64,000 nucleotides of DNA from Sebastes aleutianus (Eukaryota; Chordata; Actinopteri; Perciformes; Sebastidae): positions 17,905,444 to 17,969,443 of the forward strand of contig CAKAKS010000004.1 in the NCBI GenBank assembly GCA_916700875.1, in the 5' to 3' direction. The notes beneath the pieces are model-generated. The model saw only the letters and a program-made list of their open reading frames with translations, was not told the origin of the DNA and searched no databases. Each line of letters begins with the position of its first letter. Positions within the stretch are counted from its first letter, which is position 1. Of the stretch, positions 33,290-44,954 are shown piece after piece. The translations under genes were made by a program, and so were the position numbers.

Positions 33290-34960
33290 CATCCAGTTAA
33301 GAAACACTGAGCAGAACTATTCTGGCCTTGAGATGCATTATCGGGCTGAGCACAAATTAAGATTGTGTGCGTTTGTCATAAATCTACCTGCCCTCTGATG
33401 CAGCACAGCCCACCAAGATATCCATCCCTTTTTGGACCGAGTCCATCTTTCCATCGTCTCCTCCCTGCTGAAACAGCCCGAACCCCTCACATCCGCTGGG
33501 CCAGGGAACTCAAAGTGATAATTGGGTCTTAAAAACCAGACTTGTCATTGAAATGAGGGATTCATCTCAATTACTATGAGATTTATTTAGGACTATTACC
33601 TTGTGATGGATTATAACTGACAAAGTTAATGCAGGATGTTATGAATCATCCTCGGTGCGTAATATACTTTAGCTTTCTCATCGGCCTTTTAAGAGCTAAT
33701 TGAAGCTTTTAGGCTTGTTTATCTTGCCGCAGAGCAAGGAAACATCAAACATCACTTGAGGGTGGATTGGAGCCTACTTTGCACAAGATTACTCCAAAAG
33801 TGCCATCGACTGTACATGCCTGGAAAGCATTAAATTTGTGCCCAACATGGAAGCATATCTGACAAGTTAATCATACCTGATTCAGTCTTTAATGAACAAC
33901 AACAAATCACGAGGCAGAATGACATTCATAGCTGCAGGTACTGCATCAAAGAGGGAATGCGTTGCACCTTTCTCATGTTATGTTTTGTTGTAACGCAGTG
34001 CTATCTGCTGGTCAACCAGCGGTACTGCATGAAGAACGTTTTGAACATTTATAGGCCTGTATTTTGCACATCTTTGGGACACTTCATGTAAAATTAGACA
34101 CCTTATTCTAATTAGACTTCCTTCTTCCGCCAGTGCCAGCTTCTGATAAATTAAACGGGGTAAACTACAGCTCATTGTGCCGGTGACCCACCCTGGAAAC
34201 ACTTCGAAGACGCATAATTAATTCACTTTGGAAAGACAAGAAATTCAGATTGGGCTTTATGAATATGGATACAAGCCCAAAGAGGTTTCAGGGAGAAAAG
34301 TAGGTTCATTAATGTGGCATAGCAGCACATTAGGACAGCATTATGTGTGTGACAGTGCAGCGTTATTAGTGTGCGTTCTGCCTGTCCAGACATGAACAGG
34401 GAGTGGACCAACCTTGGTTTAAAAATGTTTGCATGTGAGCAGCAGCTACATTATTTGGGCTGCTTTACAGCTCACAGTCAAGAATCATCATGGTCTTTTA
34501 ACCTTCTGCATGTGTCAATGTATGAAGTAAATTGCAGTCATAACAATCAAAGAAAAGCATATAAAAGTCTTATGTGAAGACGTTTAGAGAAAGCTATCGA
34601 CTGCATGATAACAAATGACCCGTGCATGGTATCTATTGCTGTGATTCCTCCTGCTCAATGAGTCTAATTAGATACTGACTGGCCATAATGTCCAGTATAA
34701 TTAATAGCCATCTGTCATTTTCATTGGGTCTTCCTTTGCTGGCAAGAGCTCTGGCCGGCTTTAACGGCTAGAACGACCTTCATTTTCCATCTAAAATCAA
34801 TGCCAGTCTGTAATTTCAGCCTCGATTCGGTTCAAAACTGCAATAACCTGCACTGCTTCATTCTGTTTCTTTGGGTTATGATGAGTTCAGCTGCGTGGTT
34901 TTCTGTTTTTTTTACACAGATCTTCAGTTTCCTGCCCAGTTTTTGAGCTGGAAATATGGA
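33290..34960. other. candidate conserved non-coding block downstream of ube3c
   Basis: Repeat-poor DNA with words such as AGAGCTAATTGAAGC, GTCTAATTAGATACTG, GTATAATTAATAGCC and GAAATGAGGGATTCATC. Resembles the intronic candidate blocks. Confidence 0.4.
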
Positions 34961-35129
34961 AGCCCATTCCTGCCATGAATTAATTTTGACTTTTTTTTGT
35001 GCTCTCATATGTTGACTTTAAAGCTTGTCCCCTCACATCATCTAATACAGGCCCTACAGAACTTATTTTGCCTGGCTAGACCTCTTCTGTGTGTGCAGGT
35101 ATATTGTGACTTCTCTCTGACTCTACTGA

Positions 35130-35290
35130 CATATGATCATAACAATAAAATGATTTTATATAGCTCTTATCAAAATCAGCAATCACAAAGTGCTTTCAAA
35201 ACATAACACAATAAAAATCAATGTAAAAAAACAAATGAGCAGTGAAATCAAATGGCAAGAACAAAATGAAAAATGACTAATAAAATACTA
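35130..35290. repeat. degenerate dispersed repeat
   Basis: TTATATAGCTCTTATCAAAA, then ATCACAAAGTGCTTTCAAAA, fits a fish repeat family with this order. Borders approximate. Confidence 0.4.
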
Positions 35291-35754
35291 ATATACATAT
35301 ATGTTCACAGAGACACTAATGCAAGTTCCTCTGACAGGTTATGGTGCCTAATAGGAATAAGCTCTGGCTCCTTTACTCTTAAGCGTAGCCAGTGGTGAAG
35401 TGGAGGGTGTATACAGGATATACCCTCCTCTTTTTCTGGTGGTTTATAGTATACTCACCTATCAGCCAAAAAGCTATTGGATTATATGTAAAGTACCCGC
35501 TTTCTCCTCAGTAACCTACTACCCATCTACCTAGTAGTCACCCACCGCATCAACGACCACTTCAGCACTGAACGTAACCATGATGGTTGCTGCCTGAGGA
35601 TATCAGACTGTGTTCAGGTTGAGCAAACAAGGAGAGAGATATGATCTGGGGCCGGGCCATAAATGCTTTAAAAATAATGAGTAGGAACACCTGTGTAGGA
35701 CATTTAAAAGTTGCACTTAAACCCTCTGCAAAGTCAGCCTGTATTGCATGTCAG

Positions 35755-36107
35755 TAGGGCTGTGTATTGGCAAGAATCTGGCGATACGATACGTACCATG
35801 ATACAGAGGTTACGATTCAATATATTGCGATATATTGCGATACTGAAAGCAAGCTGATATATTGTGATTTTTTTTAGTATAAAGAATACACCACCATATG
35901 CTTAAAATTTTAGTAAAATTTGAGTAAAACAATTCTTTAGGTAAATAAAAAAAATGTAAACAGACACTGTTATATATATTCAGTATATACAGACTATATA
36001 TTTTCAACTATTATTTTAAAACCGATAGTGTTTTTGAGAATCGATACAGTATCACTAAAACATAATATCGCGATACTAATGTGTATCGATATTTTCTTAC
36101 AACCCTA
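35755..36107. mobile_element. hAT-like miniature element with cGATACG motifs
   Basis: Starts TAGGGCTGTGTATTGGCAAG and ends ATTTTCTTACAACCCTA. The ends form a short inverted repeat (TAGGGYTGT). Internal ATATTGCGATATATTGCGAT and ATATCGCGATACTAAT are typical of a common fish element. About 350 bp. Confidence 0.65.
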
Positions 36108-36295
36108 CCTTTAGTATCTCAAAGTTTAACTCAAGTCAAAAATTATGAGATAACGAGCTTTTTCACAGCAGATATTTTGTTTTGTCATAGTATGAAAAGC
36201 AAAAAATATTTTTGTATTATTTTTATCATCACAAAACATCAAGTCAAATAGCATAAGGAGCAAGTCTCTTTATGTAATACATAAATCATTGGCTA

Positions 36296-36675
36296 AGTAA
36301 GTTAAAGTATACAAAGTGTACTTTCATAAACTAAAAAGTGGGCTACAATTATAAAACTATTACACTAACAGTATACCTATTCACTTGTAGTATAGTTCAT
36401 AGTATAGTTGCAGTACAAAATACAACTTAGATGTAAACAGGTTGTGTACTCAAAGTGTACTGTTCTTACACTTAAAGTACACTTAAAAGTATACTTTTAT
36501 AAACTAAAAAGTGGGCCAATTTAGTCCCAAGCAGTATTGAATTACTTACTAAGTATACTACTGGTACATTGATATTAGTATACTTTCTACATAAAGTATA
36601 CTTTGGGGTAATATACTTGAACTTTAGTATACTTCATAAAATAAACTTGAAGTATACTACTTTTTTGTAAGCTCT
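36296..36675. repeat. AGTATACT-rich repeat
   Basis: AAACTAAAAAGTGGGC occurs at about 36328 and 36499. Many AGTATAC/GTATACT words lie across the stretch. Probably a miniature element with an internal duplication. Confidence 0.5.
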
Positions 36676-37139
36676 ATTAAGACCTACTTTTGACTCAAAT
36701 ATGGGACCATTTTAAATACACATAATTTCCCTCTTTTATTGATTCTGGGATGTTCTTCCTTTGCATTATTTTGTATTTTGCCAAGCTTATAATTACAATA
36801 GTCATAGGTCACCTGTTTCCCACACTACACGACAGATGGCGCAGAAAGCAGTTTGTCTAGTCCTGGTTCCTGCATCTTGGCATGGTAGCAACTCCGATAA
36901 TTAACACAATTATTTGTCTTTTGCATGAATAATCTGATGCAGGAGAGGCTAAGTGTTGCAGTTCATGCTCAATGCACATGTGAACAGTGAAATCAGTCCT
37001 CTGTTGGCTAGTCTGTTGAGTGTCATCATGGATGTGTGAGCAGGTCTGCAAACAGCTCTGCTGCTGCTGTCGACACTCAAAGACATGATGCTTTCAAGTT
37101 CCCCTCGTAAAAACCATTGTCGTGGGTTCAGAACAGTCC

Positions 37140-37510
37140 TAAATTCAATTTCAATTCAATTCAAGCCCTTTATTGTCATTGTGTAGTACACCGAAATTAG
37201 ATTGTGACAATCACATAGGTGCTAATGAAAAGATAATACAATAAAAAAAGTATACAAAAAATAAATAAAAGATATAAAATATATAAAAAATATAAAAGAT
37301 AATACAATATAAAATATAAAAATAGAATATGTATATTGATGAGATGACAGTTTTGCCAGATTATTGCACAAAGTGTCCGTCAGATAATTATATAATTATT
37401 GCACAGCATCATATAATTATTGCACGGAGTGATCAGCATATGTTATTGCACATATCCGTAACAGTAGATTACAGTATTTACGTTGCACAAAATGCAACCA
37501 GACTCTTACT
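37140..37510. repeat. teleost repeat with CCCTTTATTGTCATTGT and ATTGCAC motifs
   Basis: TTCAAGCCCTTTATTGTCAT, then a stretch of A/T-rich simple sequence and several ATTGCAC words, match from memory a fish retroposon read from its 3' end, here on the minus strand. It may be the same family as the element at 2105-2240. Confidence 0.45.
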
Positions 37511-37778
37511 TTGTGATAACTTCATTAACTGACGTTTGTTTAAGAATACGCACAATATAAATACAATATCAGCCAAAATATTTAAGATGTTAAGAACAAA
37601 GTTTGACACAGGGCCCCCTCAACATGACAGAGCCTCAAGATTAGTTAGAAATACAGGAGCGATCTTAGGGTTCTTGAACCGTGTTACAATACAATAAATC
37701 TTTATTGTCCACCAGGGTGGAAATTTTGTCTTCTGCTCACCGAACACAGGAAACAACAACATTAAAGAAACACAGAAA

Positions 37779-38033
37779 AATCTAAGTATGCTTGGCTCGC
37801 TCTGACAAGTATACAGAAAAGTCTAAGTATACTTGGCTCATACTGACAAGTATACAGAAAAGTCTAAGTATACTTGGCTCATACTGACAAGTATACAGAA
37901 AAGTCTAAGTATACTTGGCTCATACTGACAAGTGTATATAGAAAAGTCTAAGTATACTTGGCTTATACTTAGAAGTATACAAAAAATTCTAAATATACTT
38001 GACTTATACTGACAAGTATACAGAAAAGTCAAA
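37779..38033 (+). repeat. 41-bp tandem array, about 6 units (left arm of a foldback structure)
   Basis: Units read AGTCTAAGTATACTTGGCTC and then ATACTGACAAGTATACAGAA, with no unique sequence between them. Starts of the ACTTGGCTC word are 41 bases apart (37831, 37872, 37913). The last units are diverged. Confidence 0.9.
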
Positions 38034-38763
38034 CAGTGAGTTCCAATCCACGTACTTCTGGAAGTACACTTCAATGTAGTGCACTGTGTGCACTCTATAC
38101 TTACTTGAGTAGTGCGTAAATTTCAACGGGGTAGGGTCGTCTCAAATTGAATACTCTGCGGCGCACTTACTGGAAATGATGATCGCAACATTTGACAGTG
38201 GCTCGCTTCCTGCCAAAATATCTTCTTCTTCGGGTTTTACGGCAGCTGGCATCCTTTGTGTTGCGTTGCTGCCTCCTTCAGGTTTTACCCGTCCACGACC
38301 CGCCAAAATATCTGCCTGCTTCGTTGATCAAGAATACACAGAAAATGAAAGCAAAGTGGAAATTACGTTTCCAACGTCGTCGCCTACGCCTACGATGTGT
38401 CCTCCTGTTGGCTGAAAATGCACCAGTATGTTTACGTATTGTATTGTTTTATTCTGTTATCTACGTAGCCCATAGACATATATAAGGTACGTTGTTCAGC
38501 ACCGCAAAAGCTCCTGCATCATCTACCGCCATTTTCACGTTTGAATAGTGGTCATGGTCCCGTCCCTTCCACTACGTAGCCAAGATGGCGACAATTGAGT
38601 GTGAAAAGTGTCCAGCGTTCTACACTCAACGATTTGACCGTTTTGAGTACAACATCCGGGTACTTCGAGTACACTGCATTTTGCCATACTTCACAGCGTG
38701 AACGCACTTATGCACTCAAAATAGTAAGTGTAAGTACGGAAGTACACGCATTGGAACACACTG
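38034..38763. mobile_element. hAT-like DNA element core between inverted satellite arms
   Basis: The left end CAGTGAGTTCCAATCCACG and right end CGCATTGGAACACACTG are imperfect inverted repeats of CAGTG-GTTCCAAT type. Matching GTACTTC-GGAAGTAC words lie just inside. About 730 bp with no transposase frame. Confidence 0.6.
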
Positions 38764-38836
38764 ATAGACTTTTCTGTATACTTGTCAGTATAAGCCAAGT
38801 ATACTTAGACTTTTCTGTATACTTGTCAGAGCCAAC
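38764..38836 (-). repeat. inverted copy of the 41-bp satellite (right arm)
   Basis: Reads GACTTTTCTGTATACTTGTC and then AGTATAAGCCAAGTATAC, the reverse complement of the array at 37779-38033, about 1.7 units long. Confidence 0.85.
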
Positions 38837-38935
38837 CTCTGAAGTACATAAAAAGTCAATTGAAACCCTAGTGCGTTCATGTGGCAACTCCAGTATCCCA
38901 AAGTCCCTGAATGCAGCAGCAGCAGCATAGTGTGG

Positions 38936-39052
38936 TAGTCTCTCTCAGTAGCTGTAGCTGTAACAACCAGCCACCAGCGGCTGCAGACACACACTCTGGA
39001 CTCCTGTGAAGACAAAAGAGAGACTCTTTGAGCGCACATTTCCTTCAAACAG
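38936..39052 (+). other. dnajb6: candidate non-coding first exon of dnajb6
   Basis: A repeat-free stretch of mixed composition with no ATG ends TTCCTTCAAACAG followed by GTGAGC, a strong donor, at 39053. Human DNAJB6 also has a non-coding first exon. The start is arbitrary and no core promoter motif is certain. The intron to 49129 would be 10 kb. Confidence 0.35.
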
Positions 39053-39404
39053 GTGAGCCCTCTTTTGTATAAATATAAGCATGTGTTAAAGTGATGTATA
39101 AACCGTCTCCTGTCGCAGAGACTCACGTTAACGTTAAACATGAGGAGATGCTGCTGCAACCTGATGTCTACAGCTAGCCACCATGCTAGCTTCAAGCACA
39201 CTCAGCTGTATGGTAATTATGAGAACATTCAGTCAAGAAGCTGTTGAATAAGGTATTAAGATGTGTTTATGTCCTCTAGTCCAAACATAGCTGCAGTAGT
39301 TAGTGGCAATACGAGACTACCAGTCCAACATTAAAGTTAGGACTATTTTTAGAGATGTTTTCACTTGTTATGCAATGCTTTTTTTGCTATTATTATAATA
39401 ATAT

Positions 39405-39800
39405 CCTCATGCTGTCTGTCTTTTTCTCTTTCTTTCTTTCAAAGGTCTTTTTTATTAATTGTCAATAATCAATAGAACAGTCACTATACAAGGAAAGTTA
39501 ATTAAATACACAATGACAAATAAGTCTAATGAAAATAAGTCATGAAATAATAATAAAAAGATAATTTAAAAAAAATTAAATAGATATATATACCTATTAT
39601 TATTATTATTATTATTATAATAATATCCTCATGCTGTCTGTCTTTTTCTTTTTCTTTCTTTCAAAGGTATTTTTATTAATTGTCAATAATCAATAGAACA
39701 GTCACTATACAAGGAAAGTTAATTAAATAAATACACAATGACAAATAAGTCTAATGAAAATAAGTCATGAAATAATACTAAGAAGAGATTTTTTTTTTTT
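39405..39800. repeat. 222-bp tandem duplication of T-rich sequence
   Basis: GCTGTCTGTCTTTTTCT is at 39411 and 39633, followed by near-identical text (TATTAATTGTCAATAATCAA, AACAGTCACTATACAAGG). The offset is 222 bases, with an ATT microsatellite between. Confidence 0.85.
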
Positions 39801-39802
39801 TT

Positions 39803-39806
<4 letters not shown>

Positions 39807-39848
<42 letters not shown>

Positions 39849-40283
39849 CATACATACACACATACATATACATAAAAATAGAAGGAAAAAAAATAAAAAT
39901 AATAATCATGCTGTCTGTCAATACAAAACATTTCATTTGGCTTTAAGCTTTTCTGTTAATCTGTTGTGTTTCTGCACACTTGTCTGATTTTGCCTGTTGA
40001 TGGTAGCTTCTAGAAAATATTGCACAAGAAGATATATATATATATACATACATACATACACACATACATATACACATACACATACATATACATAAAAATA
40101 CACATACACACATACATATACATAAAAATAGAAGGAAAAAAAATAAAAATAATAATCATGCTGTCTGTCAATACAAAACATTTCATTTGGCTTTAAGCTT
40201 TTCTGTTAATCTGTTGTGTTTCTGCACACTTGTCTGATTTTGCCTGTTGATGGTAGCTTCTAGAAAATATTGCACAAGAAGAA
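39807..40283. repeat. 250-bp tandem duplication with (TA)n/(CATA)n tracts
   Basis: 39807-39842 is a pure TA run. The segment with AATAATCATGCTGTCTGTCA at 39901 recurs at 40151. The copies share text through AAAATATTGCACAAGAAG. Confidence 0.85.
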
Positions 40284-40429
40284 ACCACTTTTTTCTGTTT
40301 TGCATTTCCCTCAATGTAGGATAGTTTGCATGCACTAAAAGGTGTCTCTTGTTTCACAGGAAGTAGACATTAAAGGAGGGAGTTCACATGAAATACTATA
40401 TTTGCAAGTGTAATAAAATACAGAAATAT

Positions 40430-41150
40430 TTTATTTTCCTTTATTTAACCAGGTTAGTCAAATGTTTCAAAAGTTGCTTAAAGGCTCATTTAATTGCTGT
40501 CTTGTAATTGCTTTTCCCCATGTTGTCCATGTATCTGTTTTCATGTTTTTTTATTTTTTCCCACTCACAATGTTGTTTGGTTACGATTGCCCAGAAGTCT
40601 TTATAGATATTTAAATCAATATCCTCCTCACTAACACTAACCATACACTTCCACGCAACACACACACACACACACTTATCTTTTTTGATATATTTACTGT
40701 ATTGTTATTGTTGTTATTATATATATTTTGTTCTAATTGTTTATCACTATTATGTAGTCATATTATTTCTTTATATTAATCTTGTCTCTAGGTGGAGGCT
40801 TCAGATAAGCCCAGTGTTTTTTTTGCCTCTTCCTGCACTGTATATTATTCATTTTTTTTTTTTTTTTTTTTGTTATGTTATATAGTCTTAAATTGTGCAA
40901 AACAAATAAACAATAAACAATTAGTCCCATTGAGATCAAAGCTCTCTTTTACAAGGGAGACCTGGCCAAGATAGCAGCAAGACAGTTATAGTGAAAGGAA
41001 CAGACAACACATAAATTAACAATATTAAAACTTGCTCATACAAAACACATTGCACACAGAGAACCTGGACTGCAGTGATTTCACCAGAGCCTTAAACTCA
41101 TTCAAGGTAACTCAGTTTTGAAGTTGAAGATCAAATAATATAACATAAAA
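40430..41150 (-). mobile_element. retroposon on the minus strand, split by a later insertion
   Basis: TTTATTTAACCAGGTTAGTC (to 40459) continues after 40926 with CCATTGAGATCAAAGCTCTC, CAAGGGAGACCTGGCCAAG and downstream text. Read on the minus strand this is the 3' end of a common fish retroposon. Confidence 0.7.
40460..40920 (+). mobile_element. 5'-truncated LINE-type insertion with TTAGTC target duplication
   Basis: TTAGTC at 40454-40459 and again at 40921-40926 flanks a 461-base block that interrupts the older repeat exactly. The block contains GGTGGAGGCTTCAGATAAGC, a T-rich stretch, and an A-rich end (ACAAATAAACAATAAACAA), as fish LINE 3' ends do. Confidence 0.75.
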
Positions 41151-41376
41151 ATAACAATATCCACAGCAATTAGCATTAATTTAAATATGGCTTCATCTAC
41201 TGGCTGATTAGCCGCAAACAACATCTTAATTTCATGGTATAAAATGTGAACAGAGACAAACAATCTTTACCAATATGAGGCTGTTGTGCTGAAACAACAG
41301 ATCAATTAATCGATTGGCACCAAATTGATCATCATAATCATTATTGATTGTAGAGTAATCTTTAGTCTTTTATCTT

Positions 41377-42000
41377 ATTTATTTATTTATTTTATTTATT
41401 TTTATTTATTTATTTGCACATACTGTATATAAAACTGCACAAAATCCAGTCAATGAAAAAAAAAAAAAGAAATGTGTCAGGAGAGGTCAAGAAGCCACAG
41501 GCTTATACAAATGACCTCCTCCCAATCCCAGGAGAAAAAAACAATAACAAAAAAGGAAGAAAGATCTAAACTAACATGATTTTAAAAATACAACAAAAGT
41601 TAAACAACAACAAGAAGTACACAAAATGTCCAGAAAAAACAAACCAAACAGTGGAAAACAATCCAATAAAAACAATGAGATACATACAAAGAACAGTACA
41701 GAAAAAAAGAAAATATATCTAAACCTATCAAAAGATAATTAGACATCATTAATTAAATGTGATGATAATTTCCTTTTAAAATGTTCGAAGGACAACGAGC
41801 TCTTGATAACATGTATTTTGGTGTTCCATATTTGTACACCACGATATCTGAGGGAGTACTGGCCATGTTTTGTTTTGTAAAAAGGCAGGTGAAGATGATT
41901 AACCTGTCTAGTATTATGTGAATGAATTGGATTTAAATATGTTGCTAAACGATGATGGTAAAGAAGAAGGCAAGAACATATATTTATATATAAACACACA
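41377..42000 (-). mobile_element. 3' part of a non-LTR retrotransposon (reverse transcriptase C-terminus remnant)
   Basis: On the minus strand 41999 to 41739 reads in one frame and includes HSHNTRQVNHLHLPFYKTKH, SLRYRGVQIWN and FKRKLSSHLI. This is the pattern found at the C-terminus of L2/CR1-like LINE proteins (NTR--, yrG--iWN, FK--L). The rest to 41377 is A/T-rich 3'UTR ending in a TTTA-repeat. The upstream part is absent. Confidence 0.6.
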
Positions 42001-42357
42001 TATCTGATGAATATTTATGTCATAAACTGAAAGAATGTTCAGTTTCCTGAACAGAGGTCTCATTAGAGTTTGACAAAGTTGCCAATCTTACAAATAGTTT
42101 TTGCAACAAATAAAGTTATCAAGTAAACATTTGCTGATTCCAGCTGCTCAAATGTGAAGATCATTGTAAATTTAATATTCTTGGTTTTGGACTGTCAAAA
42201 CAAGACATTTGGAAACTTGGGATCTGAGAAGTTGTAATGGACATTTTCCCACTATTTTTATCAACCCTATGATGCTTTAATAAGCAAAGTGGTATTTTTA
42301 CTTGATGAATGACTGAAGCAGTTGATTATTGAAATTAAAACCTAGTAAAATATCTAT

Positions 42358-42440
42358 TAGGGTTGGGACAATATACCTCTCCAGATTTGATACTATCACA
42401 ACACTTGGGTGCAGATTCGATATGTATTGCTTACGTAAGC
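42358..42440. repeat. fragment of a hAT-like miniature element
   Basis: TAGGGTTGGGACAATATACC, then GATTCGATATGTATTGC, resembles the left end of fish elements of this type. No right end found. Confidence 0.4.
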
Positions 42441-42449
42441 GTATGTCTA

Positions 42450-44280
42450 TTGTGATGTGAGCCAATTAAACAAGTGAGATGTTCGTTTTTTGTCCTCCTT
42501 GATTTTGTTAAATCTGGGATGTGCTACCCTTTCTCATTTTTATACTCGTTGCTATGAATCATTTCAGGTAAGGTACAAGCTTGTTAGTGTGTTCTGTTTG
42601 TCTCTGTTCTGTCAGCTGTGATTTGTGTTAGGTACTGTTGGTTTCTGGCTACTCAGAGCCTGTTTTGTCCAGTGCTCTTGTCTTGTTAATGTCAGATTTG
42701 TAGTGGTGTTTGAGAGTACTTGGACGCTGACAGACCTACTCCAGCTTCCTTTGTTGATTGCAATCAGTGATGTGTTAAATTGTAACAGTATGAGGCTGCA
42801 GGTAAAACATAAAGTCTGTAGGCGAAACTTGCACAAATCTGAAATGTTGGACAGAAACCGAAACTGACAGAAACCGAAATACTGAAGTCTAATCAGAGAT
42901 TTAAATCAAGAGATAAAACCTGGAGTCGCTTTGCTGGTAATTAACTGGGGAGTTGCTGTGCAGACGGAAATCGTGAAAGCTTTTATGAGACTGATGCACC
43001 TTTTATGAGCCCATACCCTGATTATCTGCTGAAACTGACATGATGTTGCTTTTAGTAAGTATACAGCTGCAAGACTTCGGGCTGATATCTTGTGATGGCC
43101 CTCATTGTTTGGGAAATTCCAGTCAGGTTGTTGGCCTCCAATCCTGAACTGTATATAGAGTTTCTGGTTAGACTGAGTCTGATCCGACATTCAGTTTTAT
43201 TATGCATTCGTTTATTTTCTCCTAAGTAATATATCCAGCCACTCAATGCACACTAAGCCTACAATAGAACCACAATAAAATCAATAAAGCAGCTTAAATA
43301 TGCTTGATAGTTGCTGAATAGCTCTGCAATAAGAACCTCACATCTCTCATTTAATGGTATAATATATCATGCATAGGGAATAGTGTTTTATATATCTGTG
43401 GTGTGTCAGTATAGATCTGTTGTGGCATATAAGCAGGCCAATATTATTTAGCTATTATTAACAGATCATCAAATATATCAGATTTATATGGTATATATAC
43501 CGTATGTTGACAGATATATGCAGTTGCAGTACAGAAATGTTTTATAATCTGTAATTCTATGTATTGCTGACAATTTTTTTGTTAGTGTTTTTATTTAGTT
43601 TACCAACCAAAGTGTACTATACATGACTGTTAACTATAATCTTTAACAGTAGTTTATTGTAAAGTTTAACTGTAAGATATACTGCCTCAGTAAAACTTGT
43701 ATCTTCCCCATTACAAGAATTTGACATTTAGTCTCATTCATCTACTGTTACACAATATTGCCCCTTCCAGGGAAATCTAATTTGGCACACCAGCATAGCA
43801 CAGCTGAAAAAAAAACAACAAACTTGAACAGATGCTCAACTTGTCTGGAAGTGTTTGCTCCAAAATCCTGTGTGGTATTTCTACAGAAAAAGATGAGTAC
43901 TGAGATCAGACCATTACTGTTGACTAGCTATGCTCCTGAACCCATGAATGGTATGTTATGATGACTCGTATAAGGTCTTCTTCTGGCGACCTTCTTTTTA
44001 AATCATTGAATAATCCGTCCTTCATCTATCCATTGATTTTGCTGTCTCTTTTTCCCTGTAACCTCCACCCGTTGCTCCTGGCAATCCTCCATTTCAAAGC
44101 CAGCTGGGTGATCTAGTCCCTCCTGGAAGTCCTGCCCTGAGGTACCCTTGCAGTCAGTCGTCCTCAGCACACCTGCTAAAGGAACAAAAACAAGGCCATT
44201 TGCCCCGTTTCATTTTGGCTACTCATACTGCACCCAACCGGCTGTCATTTTCATGAATTCTATTACCTTCACTTTGAAAT
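42450..44280. other. intergenic stretch: nothing firm
   Basis: AT-rich. No domain in any open frame and no repeat identified with confidence. Confidence 0.35.
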
Positions 44281-44284
44281 CCAA

Positions 44285-44951
44285 GGGCGCTTTCACAAAC
44301 CAACATTTAGTCTGTTTGAATCGAACTCTGGTGCGGTTCATTTGGGCAGTTGTGAACGCAGTAATCGTACTCTGGTGCAGACTAAAACAACCCATCCGAG
44401 AGGGGGGTCTCGTTTCCAAGCTAACCCTAATGCAGTTCGATTGCAGTGAGAACATGATCTGACCCAATTGCAGGAAGTGAACCGAACCGCAGTCTGCCTG
44501 CGAGGGCATTTGTGGTGATGGCCACAGTTAAATGACAGGTTAACATGAGTGGAAGAGGAGGACTGACTTTTGCTTGACATCTGGGCCAAAGAGAACATAC
44601 AGAATATGTTAAATAAAGTCCACAAAAATAATGACGTTTATAAAGTCATTTGAGATCAACTGGAGAAGCGATTCGTGTGCACAGTAGATCAGTGACGAGT
44701 CAAAGTGAAAACACTTCGACAGCAATATTTCAAAGTCCGCGATTCCCTGCATAGACGTGGCAACTCTCCAAACTATAAAGATAAATTTGCTCCTTCGTAC
44801 ACGCCCCTCAGCACATATATTTCTTTTTATTTTGGGCTGCTTTAATTTGTGCACTGTCAAACCGAACCAGACTAAATAGAAAACAAACCAAAACTATCTA
44901 TTTCACTCTTATTCAGACTAGCCTTACGGACTATGGTTTGTGAAAGCGCCC
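44285..44951. mobile_element. MITE with GGGCGCTTTCACAAACC inverted ends
   Basis: Left GGGCGCTTTCACAAACCA and right TGGTTTGTGAAAGCGCCC are an exact 17-18-base inverted repeat 667 bp apart. Inside, GGTGCGGTTCATTTGGG and AACCGAACCAGACTAAATAG are mirrored subterminal motifs of a known fish type. Confidence 0.8.
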
Positions 44952-44954
44952 CAA

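Noticed and set aside
37779..38033. CRISPR-like regular repeat array
   Set aside because: Units are contiguous with no unique spacers, and the setting is a vertebrate genome. It is a satellite.
38785..39201. 138-codon open frame on the minus strand near the candidate dnajb6 first exon
   Set aside because: No recognisable domain. It overlaps the satellite arm and ends in unique DNA, so it is probably chance.
39719..40181. Open frames rich in Tyr-Ile and Tyr-Val repeats
   Set aside because: They are translations of TA and CATA microsatellites.
44148..44462. 104-codon open frame
   Set aside because: Crosses the left border of a MITE and shows no protein family.
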